A DNA stretch of 64,000 nucleotides, taken from Campylobacter insulaenigrae NCTC 12927 (GTDB lineage Bacteria; Campylobacterota; Campylobacteria; Campylobacterales; Campylobacteraceae). The notes under the pieces were generated by a model that saw only the letters and a list, made by a program, of their open reading frames with translations, did not search any database and was not told the DNA's origin. The position numbers were made by a program, and so were the translations under genes. Position 1 is the stretch's first letter; each line of letters starts with the position of its first letter. The DNA lies in contig NZ_CP007770.1 of assembly GCF_000816185.1 (NCBI RefSeq), positions 1,240,001-1,304,000 on the forward strand. Reading direction: 5' to 3'. Below, piece by piece: positions 16,873 to 27,005 of the stretch.

Positions 16873-19689
16873 TTATTTATTTTTTAATTCTAAATTTAAA
16901 TAATATCCTGTATAAGATTTACTTTTCTTGTAATTTTTAGCAAGTTCCTCAACACTACCTTCAGCAATTATTTTTCCACCCTTTACACCACCTTCTGGGC
17001 CCATATCAATCACATAATCCGCATTTTTGATAACATCAAGATTATGCTCTATTACAAACACACTATTGCCAAGATTTACCAAATGTTGTAATACTAAAAC
17101 TAATTTATCTACATCTTCAAAATGAAGTCCTGTGGTAGGTTCATCTAAAATATAAAGAGTTTTTCCTGTATCACTCCTGCTTAATTCTTTGGCTAATTTG
17201 ATCCTTTGCGCTTCACCACCACTTAAAGTAATTGCATTTTGTCCTAAAGTAAGATAATCAAGCCCCACTTTCACCAAGGTATCTAATTTTTGTTTAATTT
17301 TTGGAACTGAAGCAAAAAATTCATTTGCTTCTACAATACTCATATTTAAAACATCTGCTATGCTCTTGCCTTTATATCTAATTTCCAATGTGGCATCATT
17401 ATATCTTTTACCTTGACAAACATCACAAACTACCATTACATCAGGTAAAAAATGCATTTCAATTTTTATTTCCCCATCACCACTACACTTTTCACACCTA
17501 CCGCCTTTAACATTAAAAGAGAATCTACCTATTTTGTATCCTCTCATTTTAGCTTCTTTTGTTGCAGCAAAGAGATTACGAATTTCATCCATAACACCAG
17601 TATAAGTTGCAGGATTTGATCTTGGCGTTCTTCCTATAGGGCTTTGATCAAGATAAATTACTTTATCAAGCTTTTCAAGACCTTCTATCTTAACACCACT
17701 TAATGTTTTGACTTTTCTGGCACGATTTAATTCTTCCTGAGCAAATGGTAATAAAGTTTGTAAAATAAGTGAACTTTTTCCGCTTCCTGATACTCCCGTT
17801 ATAGCAACTAAATTACGCAAAGGAAATTTTACATTTAAATTATGGATATTATTAATGTTTACATCTTTTAAATAAATATAATCTTCTTGTTTTCTATTTT
17901 GTTGATGAGAAATTTGCTTTTTACCATTCATATAAAGTGCAGTATGAGTATTACGCTTTAATAATTCTTTATAACTTCCACTAAAAACTACTTCTCCTCC
18001 AAATTTACCAGCATTTGGGCCAATATCTACAATAAAATCAGCTTCCTCAATAGTCATTTTATCATGTTCTACAACGATCAAAGTATTACCTTTTTGCTGT
18101 AAATTCCTTAAAGTTTTAATAAGTTTTTGCGTATCTCTTTCATGTAATCCTATACTAGGTTCATCTAGCACATACATTACTCCACTTAATCCACTACCAA
18201 TTTGCGAAGCAATACGAATTCTTTGTGCTTCACCACCACTAATAGTTCTTGCATCACGCCCCAAAGATAAATAACCAAGTCCTACATCATATAAAAAAAA
18301 CAATCTTTCATTAATTTCTTTCAAGATAGGTTTTGCTATAGTATGTTCTTGATCGTTAAGATAAGAGAAATTTTTCTCTTTTGAAAAAAATGTCGTGGTA
18401 TTTTCTATACTCATATCTAAAATATCACCTAAATTTTTATCAGCAACTTTTACTGCTAAACTTTCAGCTCTTAAACGATGACCATTACAATCTTTGCAAA
18501 TTTTTTCGCTCATATATTCACTTAAATCTTTTTCGTCTTTTAACATCTCATAAGCATATTTTACTACACCTTCAAATTTACGATTTAATCGATGTCTTTT
18601 CCATAAAAAGCTAATTTCTTTTGCATTACCATACAATACCAAACGTTTTTCATCTTCACTTAATTGACTATAAGGAATTTTAATTCTTATCTCATTTTGC
18701 TCACAAAAAGCCATTAAAAATTTATAATAATAACTTTTATTAAAGCCATAAAGCAATTTAATAGCACCTGATTCTAAACTCAAATCTTCATTAATTATTT
18801 TTTTCATATCTAGTGAATATCTTATACCAAGCCCATCACAAGATGTACAAGCTCCCTTAGGAGAATTAAAAGAAAAACTTAAAGGTTCAAGCAAAGGAAA
18901 TGAAATTTTACAATCAAAACAAGCATTATGTTCACTATAATGAAAATGTTTAGGAATATTAAATTCTTCGTTATTAATTACTTCTATCTCAATTTCGCCA
19001 AAACTTTCATTTAAACCTTTTTCAATATCACTAGCTAATCTCGCCAACACATCTTCTTGAATTTCTAAACGATCAACAATCAACTTGATAGTATGTTTTT
19101 TTGTTTTAGCTAAATTAATTTCCTCGTCTAAACGTGTTAATACTCCATCAATTTGAGCTCGAATGTAACCCTTGCTTACTAAATTTTCTAACAAATCAGC
19201 AAAACTTCCCTTTTTTTCTTTAACTAAAGGAGCATAAATGATTATTTTTGCACCCTTAGGAAGTTTTAAAATTTCCCCAACTATATCAGCCGCACTCATA
19301 GACGAAATTTTTTGTCCACATTGATGACAATATTGAATTCCAATTCTTGCGTATAATAGCCTTAAATAATCATAAATTTCTGTAATAGTCCCTACAGTCG
19401 AACGAGGATTTTTAGAAGTAGTTTTCTGATCTATCGCAACAGCTGGAGTTAAGCCTTCAATTTTATCAACATTAGGCTTACCAACTTTATCTAAAAATTG
19501 TCTAGCATAAGCACTTAAACTCTCTATATAACGGCGTTGACCTTCTGCATAAAGAGTATTAAAAGCTAAAGTTGATTTACCACTACCACTTAAACCTGTA
19601 AAAACAATAAGCTTATTTTTTGGAAGTTCTAAATTTATATTTTTAAGATTATTTTCCTTAGCACCAATTATGCTTATTTTATCGCTCAT
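16873..19689 (-). CDS. uvrA: Excinuclease ABC subunit A
   Basis: This 938-residue protein has two ABC ATPase modules. Walker A motifs are GLSGSGKST near residue 33 and GVSGSGKSS in the second half. Signature motifs are TISGGEAQRI and TLSGGEAQRI. Zinc-binding CxxC pairs include CHQC, CFDC/CTSC and CEKC/CDVC. UvrA finds bulky DNA lesions and loads UvrB in nucleotide excision repair. The AAGGTGAT ribosome site suits the ATG. It is monocistronic and converges with trpB. Confidence 0.98.
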   Translation of the reverse strand: MSDKISIIGAKENNLKNINLELPKNKLIVFTGLSGSGKSTLAFNTLYAEGQRRYIESLSAYARQFLDKVGKPNVDKIEGLTPAVAIDQKTTSKNPRSTVGTITEIYDYLRLLYARIGIQYCHQCGQKISSMSAADIVGEILKLPKGAKIIIYAPLVKEKKGSFADLLENLVSKGYIRAQIDGVLTRLDEEINLAKTKKHTIKLIVDRLEIQEDVLARLASDIEKGLNESFGEIEIEVINNEEFNIPKHFHYSEHNACFDCKISFPLLEPLSFSFNSPKGACTSCDGLGIRYSLDMKKIINEDLSLESGAIKLLYGFNKSYYYKFLMAFCEQNEIRIKIPYSQLSEDEKRLVLYGNAKEISFLWKRHRLNRKFEGVVKYAYEMLKDEKDLSEYMSEKICKDCNGHRLRAESLAVKVADKNLGDILDMSIENTTTFFSKEKNFSYLNDQEHTIAKPILKEINERLFFLYDVGLGYLSLGRDARTISGGEAQRIRIASQIGSGLSGVMYVLDEPSIGLHERDTQKLIKTLRNLQQKGNTLIVVEHDKMTIEEADFIVDIGPNAGKFGGEVVFSGSYKELLKRNTHTALYMNGKKQISHQQNRKQEDYIYLKDVNINNIHNLNVKFPLRNLVAITGVSGSGKSSLILQTLLPFAQEELNRARKVKTLSGVKIEGLEKLDKVIYLDQSPIGRTPRSNPATYTGVMDEIRNLFAATKEAKMRGYKIGRFSFNVKGGRCEKCSGDGEIKIEMHFLPDVMVVCDVCQGKRYNDATLEIRYKGKSIADVLNMSIVEANEFFASVPKIKQKLDTLVKVGLDYLTLGQNAITLSGGEAQRIKLAKELSRSDTGKTLYILDEPTTGLHFEDVDKLVLVLQHLVNLGNSVFVIEHNLDVIKNADYVIDMGPEGGVKGGKIIAEGSVEELAKNYKKSKSYTGYYLNLELKNK

Positions 19690-20118
19690 TTATAATCACC
19701 TTTACATAGCTCAAATAATTTAAAAGCTTATATTCTATCACAAGTATTTAATAAATAACACATCATCACATTTTTAGTATGGTTAAAATATTTCAGCAAT
19801 TTATCTTGTTATAATAACTTGTATGTTTATATTATTAAATACAAACTTATAGGATTTTATGCTTATAAAGTGTTACAATTAGATAAAAAACTCTAACTAC
19901 AAATAAAATAATTCTTTGTAATCAACATTTTACTACTATTACTAACATTTATCCTTAGTTGGTCCTATACTTGCCACTCAAAATTATTAAAGAAAAATCA
20001 ATACTAAAAAATAGTATAAAAATCTGAAAAAACTTTTTTAAAGTTTTTCTTAAAAAATATAATAAAAACTTGAGCAAATATTGATAATAAGAAAATAGAA
20101 GTTTTGCTATATAAAAAA
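19690..20118. other. AT-rich intergenic stretch with no recognised gene
   Basis: A TATAAT box at 19810-19815 on the plus strand precedes an AGGATTTT-ATG and a 7-codon ORF (19859-19882, MLIKCYN). After that I see only AT-rich sequence with in-frame stops. A hydrophobic 61-codon ORF on the minus strand (19955-20140) is composed of A/T-only-type codons (Leu, Phe, Lys, Ile) and runs through the serC terminator, so I do not accept it as a gene. The uvrA promoter must lie at the left end. From memory this gap is the point where order departs from C. jejuni, so it may be decayed sequence. Confidence 0.45.
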
Positions 20119-20145
20119 AGATTTTGGTAATTTTTACCAAAATCT
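20119..20145 (-). terminator. Terminator of the serC end of the minus-strand block
   Basis: A 12-bp perfect stem (AGATTTTGGTAA / TTACCAAAATCT) with a TTT loop overlaps the serC stop. Read on the minus strand it is followed by a seven-T run. This is the strongest intrinsic terminator in the window and closes the minus-strand block. Confidence 0.85.
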
Positions 20146-21217
20146 AAGCATTTTTTTTAGCAAAATCTTTCATAAATTCACCTAAAATTTGAACCTTTTT
20201 TAAATCAATGGAATTATAAATACTTGCTCGGATTCCACCTAAAATTTTATGGCCTTTCAATCCTATCATTCCATTTTCTTCTGCTTCTTGTAAAAATTTT
20301 GATTCTAAATTTTTATCAGCTATATTAAAACTTACATTCATTAAAGATCTATCTTCTTTTTTGGCATAACCTTGATAAAAACCTTCACTTTGATCTATGA
20401 TTTCATACAAAAATTTTGCTTTTTGTATATTTTGCTCATTAATTTTATCTAATCCACCTTGATTTAAAAGCCACTTCATTTCAAGGTTAAACATATATAT
20501 AGCAAAAGTTGCAGGAGTGTTAAACATTGAATCATTTTCAACATAGACACTATATTTTAACATACTAGGTATATTTTTACTTTTACTGCGTTCTATCATA
20601 TCTTTTCGTATAAATGCGCAAGCAAGTCCTGAAATTCCAGCATTTTTTTGCACTCCTCCAAAGAGCATAGCAATATTTGAAAAATTAAGTTTTTTAGAGA
20701 AAAAATCACTAGAAGCATCAACAATCAAAGGGCTTTTAGTTATAGGATAATTATTATATTGAGTTCCGTAAATAGTATTATTTGAGCAAATATAAGCATA
20801 GTCAACATCATCACTAAATTTAAAGTTAGGAATATGATCAAATCCACTATCCTCGCTGCTTGCGACTATTTGAGTATTAACTTTTAAAATTTGAGCTTCT
20901 TTAATTGCTTTTTTTGTCCAAACTCCAGTATTTGCAAATTCACTAATTCCACCTAAGCTTAAGTTCATAGGAATCATTGCAAATTGCAAACTAGCACCAC
21001 CTTGAAAAAATAATATTTCATAATCATCGTTTACCTCATAAAGTTGTTTTGCTAACTTCATGGCTTCAAAATGCACTTCTTCAAAAATTTTTCCCCTATG
21101 AGATACTTCCATTATAGAAAAACCTTTTTGATGATAATCAAACAAATTTTCTTGTGCTTCTTTTAAAACCTCATCAGGTAAATTTGAAGGACCTGCACTA
21201 AAATTTATCACTCTCAT
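20144..21217 (-). CDS. serC: Phosphoserine aminotransferase
   Basis: This 357-residue protein starts at [14 protein letters not shown]. The PLP lysine is in [11 protein letters not shown]. SerC makes phosphoserine from 3-phosphohydroxypyruvate and also acts in pyridoxal phosphate synthesis. The chosen ATG has an AAAGGAG site. A longer in-frame start at 21280 would overlap xseA and add 21 unrelated residues. The final serine step enzyme, SerB, is encoded at 37 kb in the same orientation. Confidence 0.96.
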   Translation of the reverse strand: MRVINFSAGPSNLPDEVLKEAQENLFDYHQKGFSIMEVSHRGKIFEEVHFEAMKLAKQLYEVNDDYEILFFQGGASLQFAMIPMNLSLGGISEFANTGVWTKKAIKEAQILKVNTQIVASSEDSGFDHIPNFKFSDDVDYAYICSNNTIYGTQYNNYPITKSPLIVDASSDFFSKKLNFSNIAMLFGGVQKNAGISGLACAFIRKDMIERSKSKNIPSMLKYSVYVENDSMFNTPATFAIYMFNLEMKWLLNQGGLDKINEQNIQKAKFLYEIIDQSEGFYQGYAKKEDRSLMNVSFNIADKNLESKFLQEAEENGMIGLKGHKILGGIRASIYNSIDLKKVQILGEFMKDFAKKNA

Positions 21218-21227
21218 TATTTCTCCT

Positions 21228-22391
21228 TTATAGTATTTTTGCTTCCTTGTTTTCATCAATAGAGCAAAGTTCCACAACATCTCCTTTTTTAAGTTCTTTT
21301 AACGAAATATTTTTACCATTTTTTTGCAAATTAATTAAATTCTTACTTTTTTCAAAAAAATATTCATGCTGACTTAAAAGTTTTTGAATGTTAGTTAGTC
21401 GATTATCATAATTTAATACTTTCATTTTCACTAGATAATCAAGTTGTTTTTTAGTGGCAAATAATTGTTGCTTTTTTAAAGAAAATATATTTTCCAAAGA
21501 TCTTGCTTTTGCTAAATTACACAAAAAATCCACCTTATTTTCATATATTTTAAAAAAATTTAAAATTTGAGCTTTTAATTTTGTTTCAATTTCATCAAGA
21601 ATTTGCATCATAGTCATTTTAGAAGGAAAAATCATATCTATAGCAGCACTTGGGGTGGGTGCTCTTATATCTGCTACAAAATCACTAATAACATAATCAA
21701 TCTCATGTCCAATAGCAGAAACAATTGGTGTATCCAAAGAAAAAATATATCTAGCTAATTCTTCATCATTAAAACAAAATAAATCTTCCCTACTCCCACC
21801 ACCTCTGGCTAAAATAATAACATCAAAATTATCTTTTTTAGTTTTTTCTAATGCTTCAATCAAAGAACTAGGAGCACTTTGACCTTGAGTTAAAGCATTA
21901 AATACACTGATTTTACAAAAGTTATATTCCTTATTTTCAATAAGCTTTAACATATCTTGTAAAGCAGCTGAAGTCACAGAAGTAATAATTGCTATTTTTT
22001 CAGGATATTTTTTTATGCTTTTTTTTATTTTTTGATCAAATAATCCTTCTTTTTCAAGCTTATCCTTAAGTGCTAAAAACTTAGCTTCTAAATCTCCAAA
22101 ATTTGTTCTTTGCATACTTTTAGCTATGAATTGATATCTACCACTTGTCTCATATAAACTTACATAGCCTCTTAAATCAAGCATATCTCCAGCTTTTGGT
22201 TTAGTTTCTACAAATTGATTGTGACCCTTAAACATAATACAAGCTATACTTGATTTTTCATCTTTTAAATCAAAATACCAATGTCCAGAACTATGTATAG
22301 TAATTTTAGAAATTTCTCCACTTAATTCTATATCATCAAGATGAATTTCTAATAAGCTTTTAGCTTTTAAATTGAGCTCTGAAACTTTCAT
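21228..22391 (-). CDS. xseA: Exodeoxyribonuclease VII large subunit
   Basis: This 387-residue protein has an N-terminal OB fold (about 1-100), the catalytic core with [10 protein letters not shown], and a C-terminal helical region that binds the small subunit. It degrades single-stranded DNA. No xseB is visible here. Its start overlaps the ubiE stop by 4 bases. Confidence 0.95.
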   Translation of the reverse strand: MKVSELNLKAKSLLEIHLDDIELSGEISKITIHSSGHWYFDLKDEKSSIACIMFKGHNQFVETKPKAGDMLDLRGYVSLYETSGRYQFIAKSMQRTNFGDLEAKFLALKDKLEKEGLFDQKIKKSIKKYPEKIAIITSVTSAALQDMLKLIENKEYNFCKISVFNALTQGQSAPSSLIEALEKTKKDNFDVIILARGGGSREDLFCFNDEELARYIFSLDTPIVSAIGHEIDYVISDFVADIRAPTPSAAIDMIFPSKMTMMQILDEIETKLKAQILNFFKIYENKVDFLCNLAKARSLENIFSLKKQQLFATKKQLDYLVKMKVLNYDNRLTNIQKLLSQHEYFFEKSKNLINLQKNGKNISLKELKKGDVVELCSIDENKEAKIL

Positions 22392-23089
22392 TTTTTTCTT
22401 GCAATAAATTCAGAACAAATGCCGTAACTAAAGCTTTTATATTCTAGCATTTGAAAATATTCACCCAACTCATCTATGAAATCTTCTTTAGATAAAAAAT
22501 TTTCAATAGAATTAGGTAAATACTCATAAGCGGTATAATTTTTACTTATAAACCCACCAACTTTAGGTAAAATATTTTTAAGATAAAAATCTCTGCAATT
22601 TGCTATAAAACCACCTTGTTCTCTTTTGGTAAATTCAAGTACCAACAAAATACCATCTTTTTTTAAAACTCTTGAAAATTCTTTAATAGCTTCTTTTCTA
22701 TCTATAACATTACGAATTCCATAACTAATACTTATAATATCCGCACTTTGACTTTTCAAAGGAAGTTCTTGAGCTTTTGCTTGGGTAAATTCAGCATTTA
22801 GCCTTTTCTTTTTAGCCACTTCAAGCATACCAATACTTGGATCAATACCTTTAATGCTAACAATTTCTTTATTTATTTTATTTGCTTGATTTTGCCATTC
22901 TATAATCATATCTCCTGTTCCACAAGCAACATCAACAATATCAAGCTGATTTCCTACATATTTAAATGCATTTAAACAAGCTTTTTTTCTCCAATTTACA
23001 TCAGTGCCAAAACTTAAAATTCTATTTGCTTTGTCGTATGTTGGAGCTATATCATCAAACATTTTAACGATTTTTTCTTGCTTTTGCAT
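22388..23089 (-). CDS. ubiE: Demethylmenaquinone methyltransferase (UbiE/MenG)
   Basis: This 233-residue SAM-dependent methyltransferase has the binding loop VDVACGTGDM and the family's NRILSFGTDVNWRK region. It methylates demethylmenaquinone to menaquinone at the membrane. Campylobacter makes menaquinone, not ubiquinone, so a menG-like function is expected. It lies in a run with xseA and serC. Confidence 0.94.
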   Translation of the reverse strand: MQKQEKIVKMFDDIAPTYDKANRILSFGTDVNWRKKACLNAFKYVGNQLDIVDVACGTGDMIIEWQNQANKINKEIVSIKGIDPSIGMLEVAKKKRLNAEFTQAKAQELPLKSQSADIISISYGIRNVIDRKEAIKEFSRVLKKDGILLVLEFTKREQGGFIANCRDFYLKNILPKVGGFISKNYTAYEYLPNSIENFLSKEDFIDELGEYFQMLEYKSFSYGICSEFIARKK

Positions 23090-23095
23090 ATATTC

Positions 23096-23830
23096 CTACC
23101 TGTCTAATTTCTCAATAATTTTATTTATATTTTTGAGACTCTTTTCATTTTGATTCAATATCATTTTTTCATTTTTTATTAAGAGATCTATTTTATCTAT
23201 ATTTTTATATGTTTTAGAAAAATATTTAAAAATAAAATTTATTTTATCAAATTCTTTAAAATTATTTGAAGATTTTAGAATACTTTTTCTAAGAGAAATT
23301 AATTCTTTTTTTATAATAAAATTTAGCAATTCTTGTAAGTTTGTATCTTTTTGTCCTTGAAAAAAATCGCTATCATCTTTTAATACAAACTCTAAATTAA
23401 ATAAAAAATTTTTAATTTCTACACTATTTAAAATTTTACTAATTTCTTTGTAATTTGCTTTTGTATTTTTTAACAAATCAAATTTAGCTTTTAAAGCGTG
23501 AAGATCTTCTACTATTCTTTTTTGAATATTAAACTCAAAAATATTTTCAAAAATCATAAAATATAAAGTAAATTCATAAAGTTTTTTATTAATCTTCTTT
23601 AAACACTTATCATTAGGCTTATATAAAAATAAACCTTTTTGACGCTGAAATTTCTGATATATTCTAAAAAGTATAACTCTTAAAATATCAAAACTTCGCA
23701 TTTGTGATGAAGTAAGCAATCTTATTTTAGAGGTTAAAGCTATTGCACTTATATAATCACCATAAGTAAAAAACTGTAGTTTCTTTTCATCAAAAACTAA
23801 ATTTTTAAGATTTTTTACAACCTCTTTCAT
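23096..23830 (-). CDS. Hypothetical helical protein
   Basis: This is a Lys-rich, strongly helical protein of about 244 residues that I do not recognise by domain. Its C-terminal 50 residues look like a coiled coil (KNEKMILNQNEKSLKNINKI). There is no signal peptide or membrane segment. A TTG at 23845 would extend it by five residues, but GAGAGG directly abuts it, so I prefer the ATG at 23830 (MKEVVKNL). It sits between perR and ubiE with short gaps and is conserved at this position in Campylobacter as far as I recall. Confidence 0.7.
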   Translation of the reverse strand: MKEVVKNLKNLVFDEKKLQFFTYGDYISAIALTSKIRLLTSSQMRSFDILRVILFRIYQKFQRQKGLFLYKPNDKCLKKINKKLYEFTLYFMIFENIFEFNIQKRIVEDLHALKAKFDLLKNTKANYKEISKILNSVEIKNFLFNLEFVLKDDSDFFQGQKDTNLQELLNFIIKKELISLRKSILKSSNNFKEFDKINFIFKYFSKTYKNIDKIDLLIKNEKMILNQNEKSLKNINKIIEKLDR

Positions 23831-23873
23831 ACATTTTAAAACCAACCTCTCTCAACACAAAAATAAAAATTTT

Positions 23874-24290
23874 CTACTTATTCTTACAAAATTTACAACC
23901 ATTTATATGCGCAAAAACACCGAGATAATCTATAATATTACCAATCTTTTTTTCAAGATTTTCTTGATAAATTTGAAGTCCACTTTCTTCATAACGTATA
24001 TCTTCTATATGATTACACTTACTGCATATTACATGAATATGAGGATATTCATAAATATCATAACAAGTTTTTTGATTTGGTGTATTGATTTCAACGACCA
24101 AACCTTGCTCTTTTAAAGTATTAAGGTTTTTATAAACCGTTGCTAACGAAATAGACGGATACTCTTCTTTGATATTTTCATACAAAGAGTCTATATTAGG
24201 ATGTTCGTGACGTTTCAAAATTTTAAGAATACAAAGTCTTTGAGGCGTAGCTTTAAGATCACAATCTTTTAGCATTTGCATAAGTTCCAT
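23874..24290 (-). CDS. perR: Peroxide-responsive regulator PerR (Fur family)
   Basis: This 138-residue Fur-family repressor has a winged helix (ATPQRLCILKILKRHEHPNID, SLATVYKNLNTL) and a dimerisation domain. The structural zinc pairs CSKC and CKFC and the metal ligands in CYDIYEYPHIHVIC are present. With iron bound it represses peroxide defence genes and is inactivated by histidine oxidation. ahpC at 6 kb is an expected target. A candidate promoter lies upstream, and the gene heads the group ending in serC. Confidence 0.93.
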   Translation of the reverse strand: MELMQMLKDCDLKATPQRLCILKILKRHEHPNIDSLYENIKEEYPSISLATVYKNLNTLKEQGLVVEINTPNQKTCYDIYEYPHIHVICSKCNHIEDIRYEESGLQIYQENLEKKIGNIIDYLGVFAHINGCKFCKNK

Positions 24291-24313
24291 TTATATCTCC
24301 TAACTTTTTGCAT

Positions 24314-24319
24314 AGTATA
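24314..24319 (-). promoter_or_regulatory. Candidate perR promoter (-10)
   Basis: TATACT on the minus strand lies 23 bases upstream of the perR ATG within the 78-base gap after dxs. It supports a separate transcription unit for perR-to-serC. PerR is autoregulated in C. jejuni, but I see no convincing operator here. Confidence 0.5.
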
Positions 24320-24368
24320 ACTATTTTTTTATAAAAATATTATTATATTAAAAGATATTTTTTATCCT

Positions 24369-26198
24369 TTAATAACTTTTTATTTTTTGACATAAAGAAT
24401 TTATATCAAGTCCCAAAGAAGCTTCAACTACACTTGTTCTACCATGAGTAATAAATTTATCTTCATACTCAAAACTAATAACCTTAATATGATTTAGGTT
24501 TTCTCTTTGTATAAATTCCATAATTAAACTTGCAACACCACCTATTTTTACACTATCTGAAAACACAAACCAAGTTGTAGTTTTTTTTGCCAATTTTTTT
24601 AGAAATTCTTCATCTAATGGTTTTACAAATATCAGATCAATTAAGCTAGCATATTTTTCTCCTAGTTCATTTAAAACTAATTTTGCTCTACCTACTCCTT
24701 GTCCAAAACCTAAAAATGCTTTATCACTTTGATTATCAATTAAAATTTGCGCTTTGGCCAAATTTACTTGGCAAGATTTAAATTCTTTATCTAAAATAAA
24801 ATTACCTCTAGGATAACGAAATGCAAAGACTCCTTGATGAAAGTACGCATATTCCATAATTTTTTCCATCATGCCTTCATCTCTAGGAGCTGCAATAGTG
24901 ATATTTGGCACAGCGCTTAAAAAACTTATATCAAAAGCTCCTTGATGTGTTTCTCCATCTTCACCAACTATACCTGCTCTATCCATGGCAATAACAACAT
25001 TTAAATTCATAATTGCACAATCATGAATAACTTGATCATAAGCTCTTTGCATAAAAGTACTATAAATAACTATAAAAGGTTTAAAACCCTCTTTTGCCAT
25101 AGCAGCCATGGAAGTTACCGCATGTTGTTCAGCTATAGCTACGTCCCAAAAACGATGAGGAAAAGATTCTATAAGCTTATCAAGACCTGTTCCACTTGGC
25201 ATAGCTGCAGTTACACCAACTATATTCTCATACTTCTGAGCTAATCTTAATAAAATATTTGAAAAAATCTCAGTAGCACTTTTTTTATTAATAGTTTGTT
25301 TTATACTTTTTCCACTATTTATGTCAAAAGCACTAACTCCATGCCACTTAGCATTTTTCCCTTCAGCAATTTGATAACCTTTCCCTTTAACCGTTTGAGC
25401 GTGAACTACACATGGTTTTTTCATACTTTTTGCTTGATTTAATGCTGTAATAATCTCGCTAATATTATGTCCATTTATAGGTCCTATATATTCAAGTCCT
25501 AATTCTTCAAATAAAATTCCAGGAGTAATAAGCCTCAAACCTTCTTCAAATCTCTTCGCTACATATGAAGCACCTTGAGGAAAATATTCTAATATATCTT
25601 CAACACGCTTTTTAAATTTTTGATAAAACTGAGTCGCCATAGCTTGAGAAAGATATTTTGAAATAGCACCTATAGGTTTTGAGATACTCATTTCATTATC
25701 ATTTAAAATAATAATACAGGGATATTCCCTATCACCAAGTTCATTTAAAGCTTCATAAGCCATACCTGCACTCAATGCTCCATCACCTATTAAAACAACT
25801 GGCACGCGATCTTCATTTTTTAGCTGTATAGCTTTACAAGCTCCAACTGCTAAAGATATAGAAGTGCTTGAATGACCAGCTACAAAATAATCACCTTCAT
25901 CTGGTTTAGTGTAGCCGCTTAAACCCCCAAATTGTCTTAAAGTATGAAAAATATCATGCTTTTTATTTAAAAGTTTATGTGGATAAGATTGATGTGAAAC
26001 ATCAAATATAAAAGGATCTTTGTTCACCTCAAAAACATAGTGCATTCCTATAATAAGTTCTACAACACCTAAATTTGAACTTAAATGTCCACCATTTTTA
26101 CTAACCGTATCTATAATATTTTCACGTAATAAAGATGCTAAATTTTCTAGTTCTTTAACACTCATTTGCTTAATATCTAAATGATCAAAATCTATCAT
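24369..26198 (-). CDS. dxs: 1-deoxy-D-xylulose-5-phosphate synthase
   Basis: This 609-residue thiamine diphosphate enzyme condenses pyruvate and glyceraldehyde-3-phosphate, the first step of the MEP isoprenoid route. The domain order is typical: ThDP-binding GDGALSAGMAYEALN near residue 145, a pyrimidine domain, and a transketolase C-domain. The early GGHLSSNLG and GHSSTSIS motifs are intact. The ATG overlaps the fliH stop by 4 bases, so it ends the long flagellar/biosynthetic block. Confidence 0.97.
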   Translation of the reverse strand: MIDFDHLDIKQMSVKELENLASLLRENIIDTVSKNGGHLSSNLGVVELIIGMHYVFEVNKDPFIFDVSHQSYPHKLLNKKHDIFHTLRQFGGLSGYTKPDEGDYFVAGHSSTSISLAVGACKAIQLKNEDRVPVVLIGDGALSAGMAYEALNELGDREYPCIIILNDNEMSISKPIGAISKYLSQAMATQFYQKFKKRVEDILEYFPQGASYVAKRFEEGLRLITPGILFEELGLEYIGPINGHNISEIITALNQAKSMKKPCVVHAQTVKGKGYQIAEGKNAKWHGVSAFDINSGKSIKQTINKKSATEIFSNILLRLAQKYENIVGVTAAMPSGTGLDKLIESFPHRFWDVAIAEQHAVTSMAAMAKEGFKPFIVIYSTFMQRAYDQVIHDCAIMNLNVVIAMDRAGIVGEDGETHQGAFDISFLSAVPNITIAAPRDEGMMEKIMEYAYFHQGVFAFRYPRGNFILDKEFKSCQVNLAKAQILIDNQSDKAFLGFGQGVGRAKLVLNELGEKYASLIDLIFVKPLDEEFLKKLAKKTTTWFVFSDSVKIGGVASLIMEFIQRENLNHIKVISFEYEDKFITHGRTSVVEASLGLDINSLCQKIKSY

Positions 26199-27001
26199 TC
26201 ATTCGCCATATTTTTAATTTTTTGCAAACGAGAATTTAAATTTGACTCGATATTTCCAGCATCACTAAGAATTAAAACACTACCTTTGTTAATTGCATCA
26301 TCGACGCTAAATTTTAAATTATTACTTTGTAAATGCTCTTTTACATAATCAAAATCACTAGGATTTAATTTTAATTCAATACTAGTTGCATTTTTTAATT
26401 CTTCCATTAATTCTTTTGCTAAATTTAAAGCAATTATAGCTGAGTTATTTTCTACCTCTTTTGCAATCACTTCCTTTGCTATAACAACAGCAGTATCTGC
26501 AAGTTCATTTTCATTTTTTAATAAAAATTCATCAAGAGTTTGTATGGTATTTTCTAATTTTTCTACACTTTTTAAATATTTTTCTCTTAAATCTGCAAGT
26601 TCATTTTCAAAACTTTTTTGAGCCTCATCAAACCCCTCTTTGGTATATTTTTCTTTAGCATGTTCTAATTCGCTAGTTAAACGATTATTGAATTCAACTT
26701 CTTGACTTTCTATTTGCATTTGTAATTTAATAATATTGCTTGACATTTCATCAGTTTTTTTTAATAAATCTTCCACAAAATCTGGCTGAATTTGAGCAGA
26801 CGGAGTTTGAGGTACACTCTCTTCCACTTGAGTTTGAGAAATTTGTACATCAGGTTCTATAGTTTTTGTTTGTGAAGATTGAACTTCTTCATTTGACTTT
26901 ATCTCATCATTAGCTATTTCACTCATTACCTTAAAATGGTAATCTTCCACAACATGATTTGCAATATTAATATTTGAAATTACATTATTTAATTTAGCCA
27001 T
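26195..27001 (-). CDS. fliH: Flagellar export ATPase regulator FliH
   Basis: This 268-residue protein is Glu/Lys-rich with a long coiled coil (about 90-180) and a C-terminal FliH/V-type E-subunit-like domain (TAVVIAKEVIAKEVENN). It regulates FliI and links it to the C ring. The N-terminal 90 residues are acidic and Gln-rich, longer than in enteric FliH. It is 4 bases after fliG. Confidence 0.9.
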   Translation of the reverse strand: MAKLNNVISNINIANHVVEDYHFKVMSEIANDEIKSNEEVQSSQTKTIEPDVQISQTQVEESVPQTPSAQIQPDFVEDLLKKTDEMSSNIIKLQMQIESQEVEFNNRLTSELEHAKEKYTKEGFDEAQKSFENELADLREKYLKSVEKLENTIQTLDEFLLKNENELADTAVVIAKEVIAKEVENNSAIIALNLAKELMEELKNATSIELKLNPSDFDYVKEHLQSNNLKFSVDDAINKGSVLILSDAGNIESNLNSRLQKIKNMANE

Positions 27002-27005
27002 ATTC

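Noticed and set aside
19955-20140. 61-codon hydrophobic minus-strand ORF
   Set aside because: It is built of A/T-rich codons, has no ribosome site, and runs through the serC terminator and T run.
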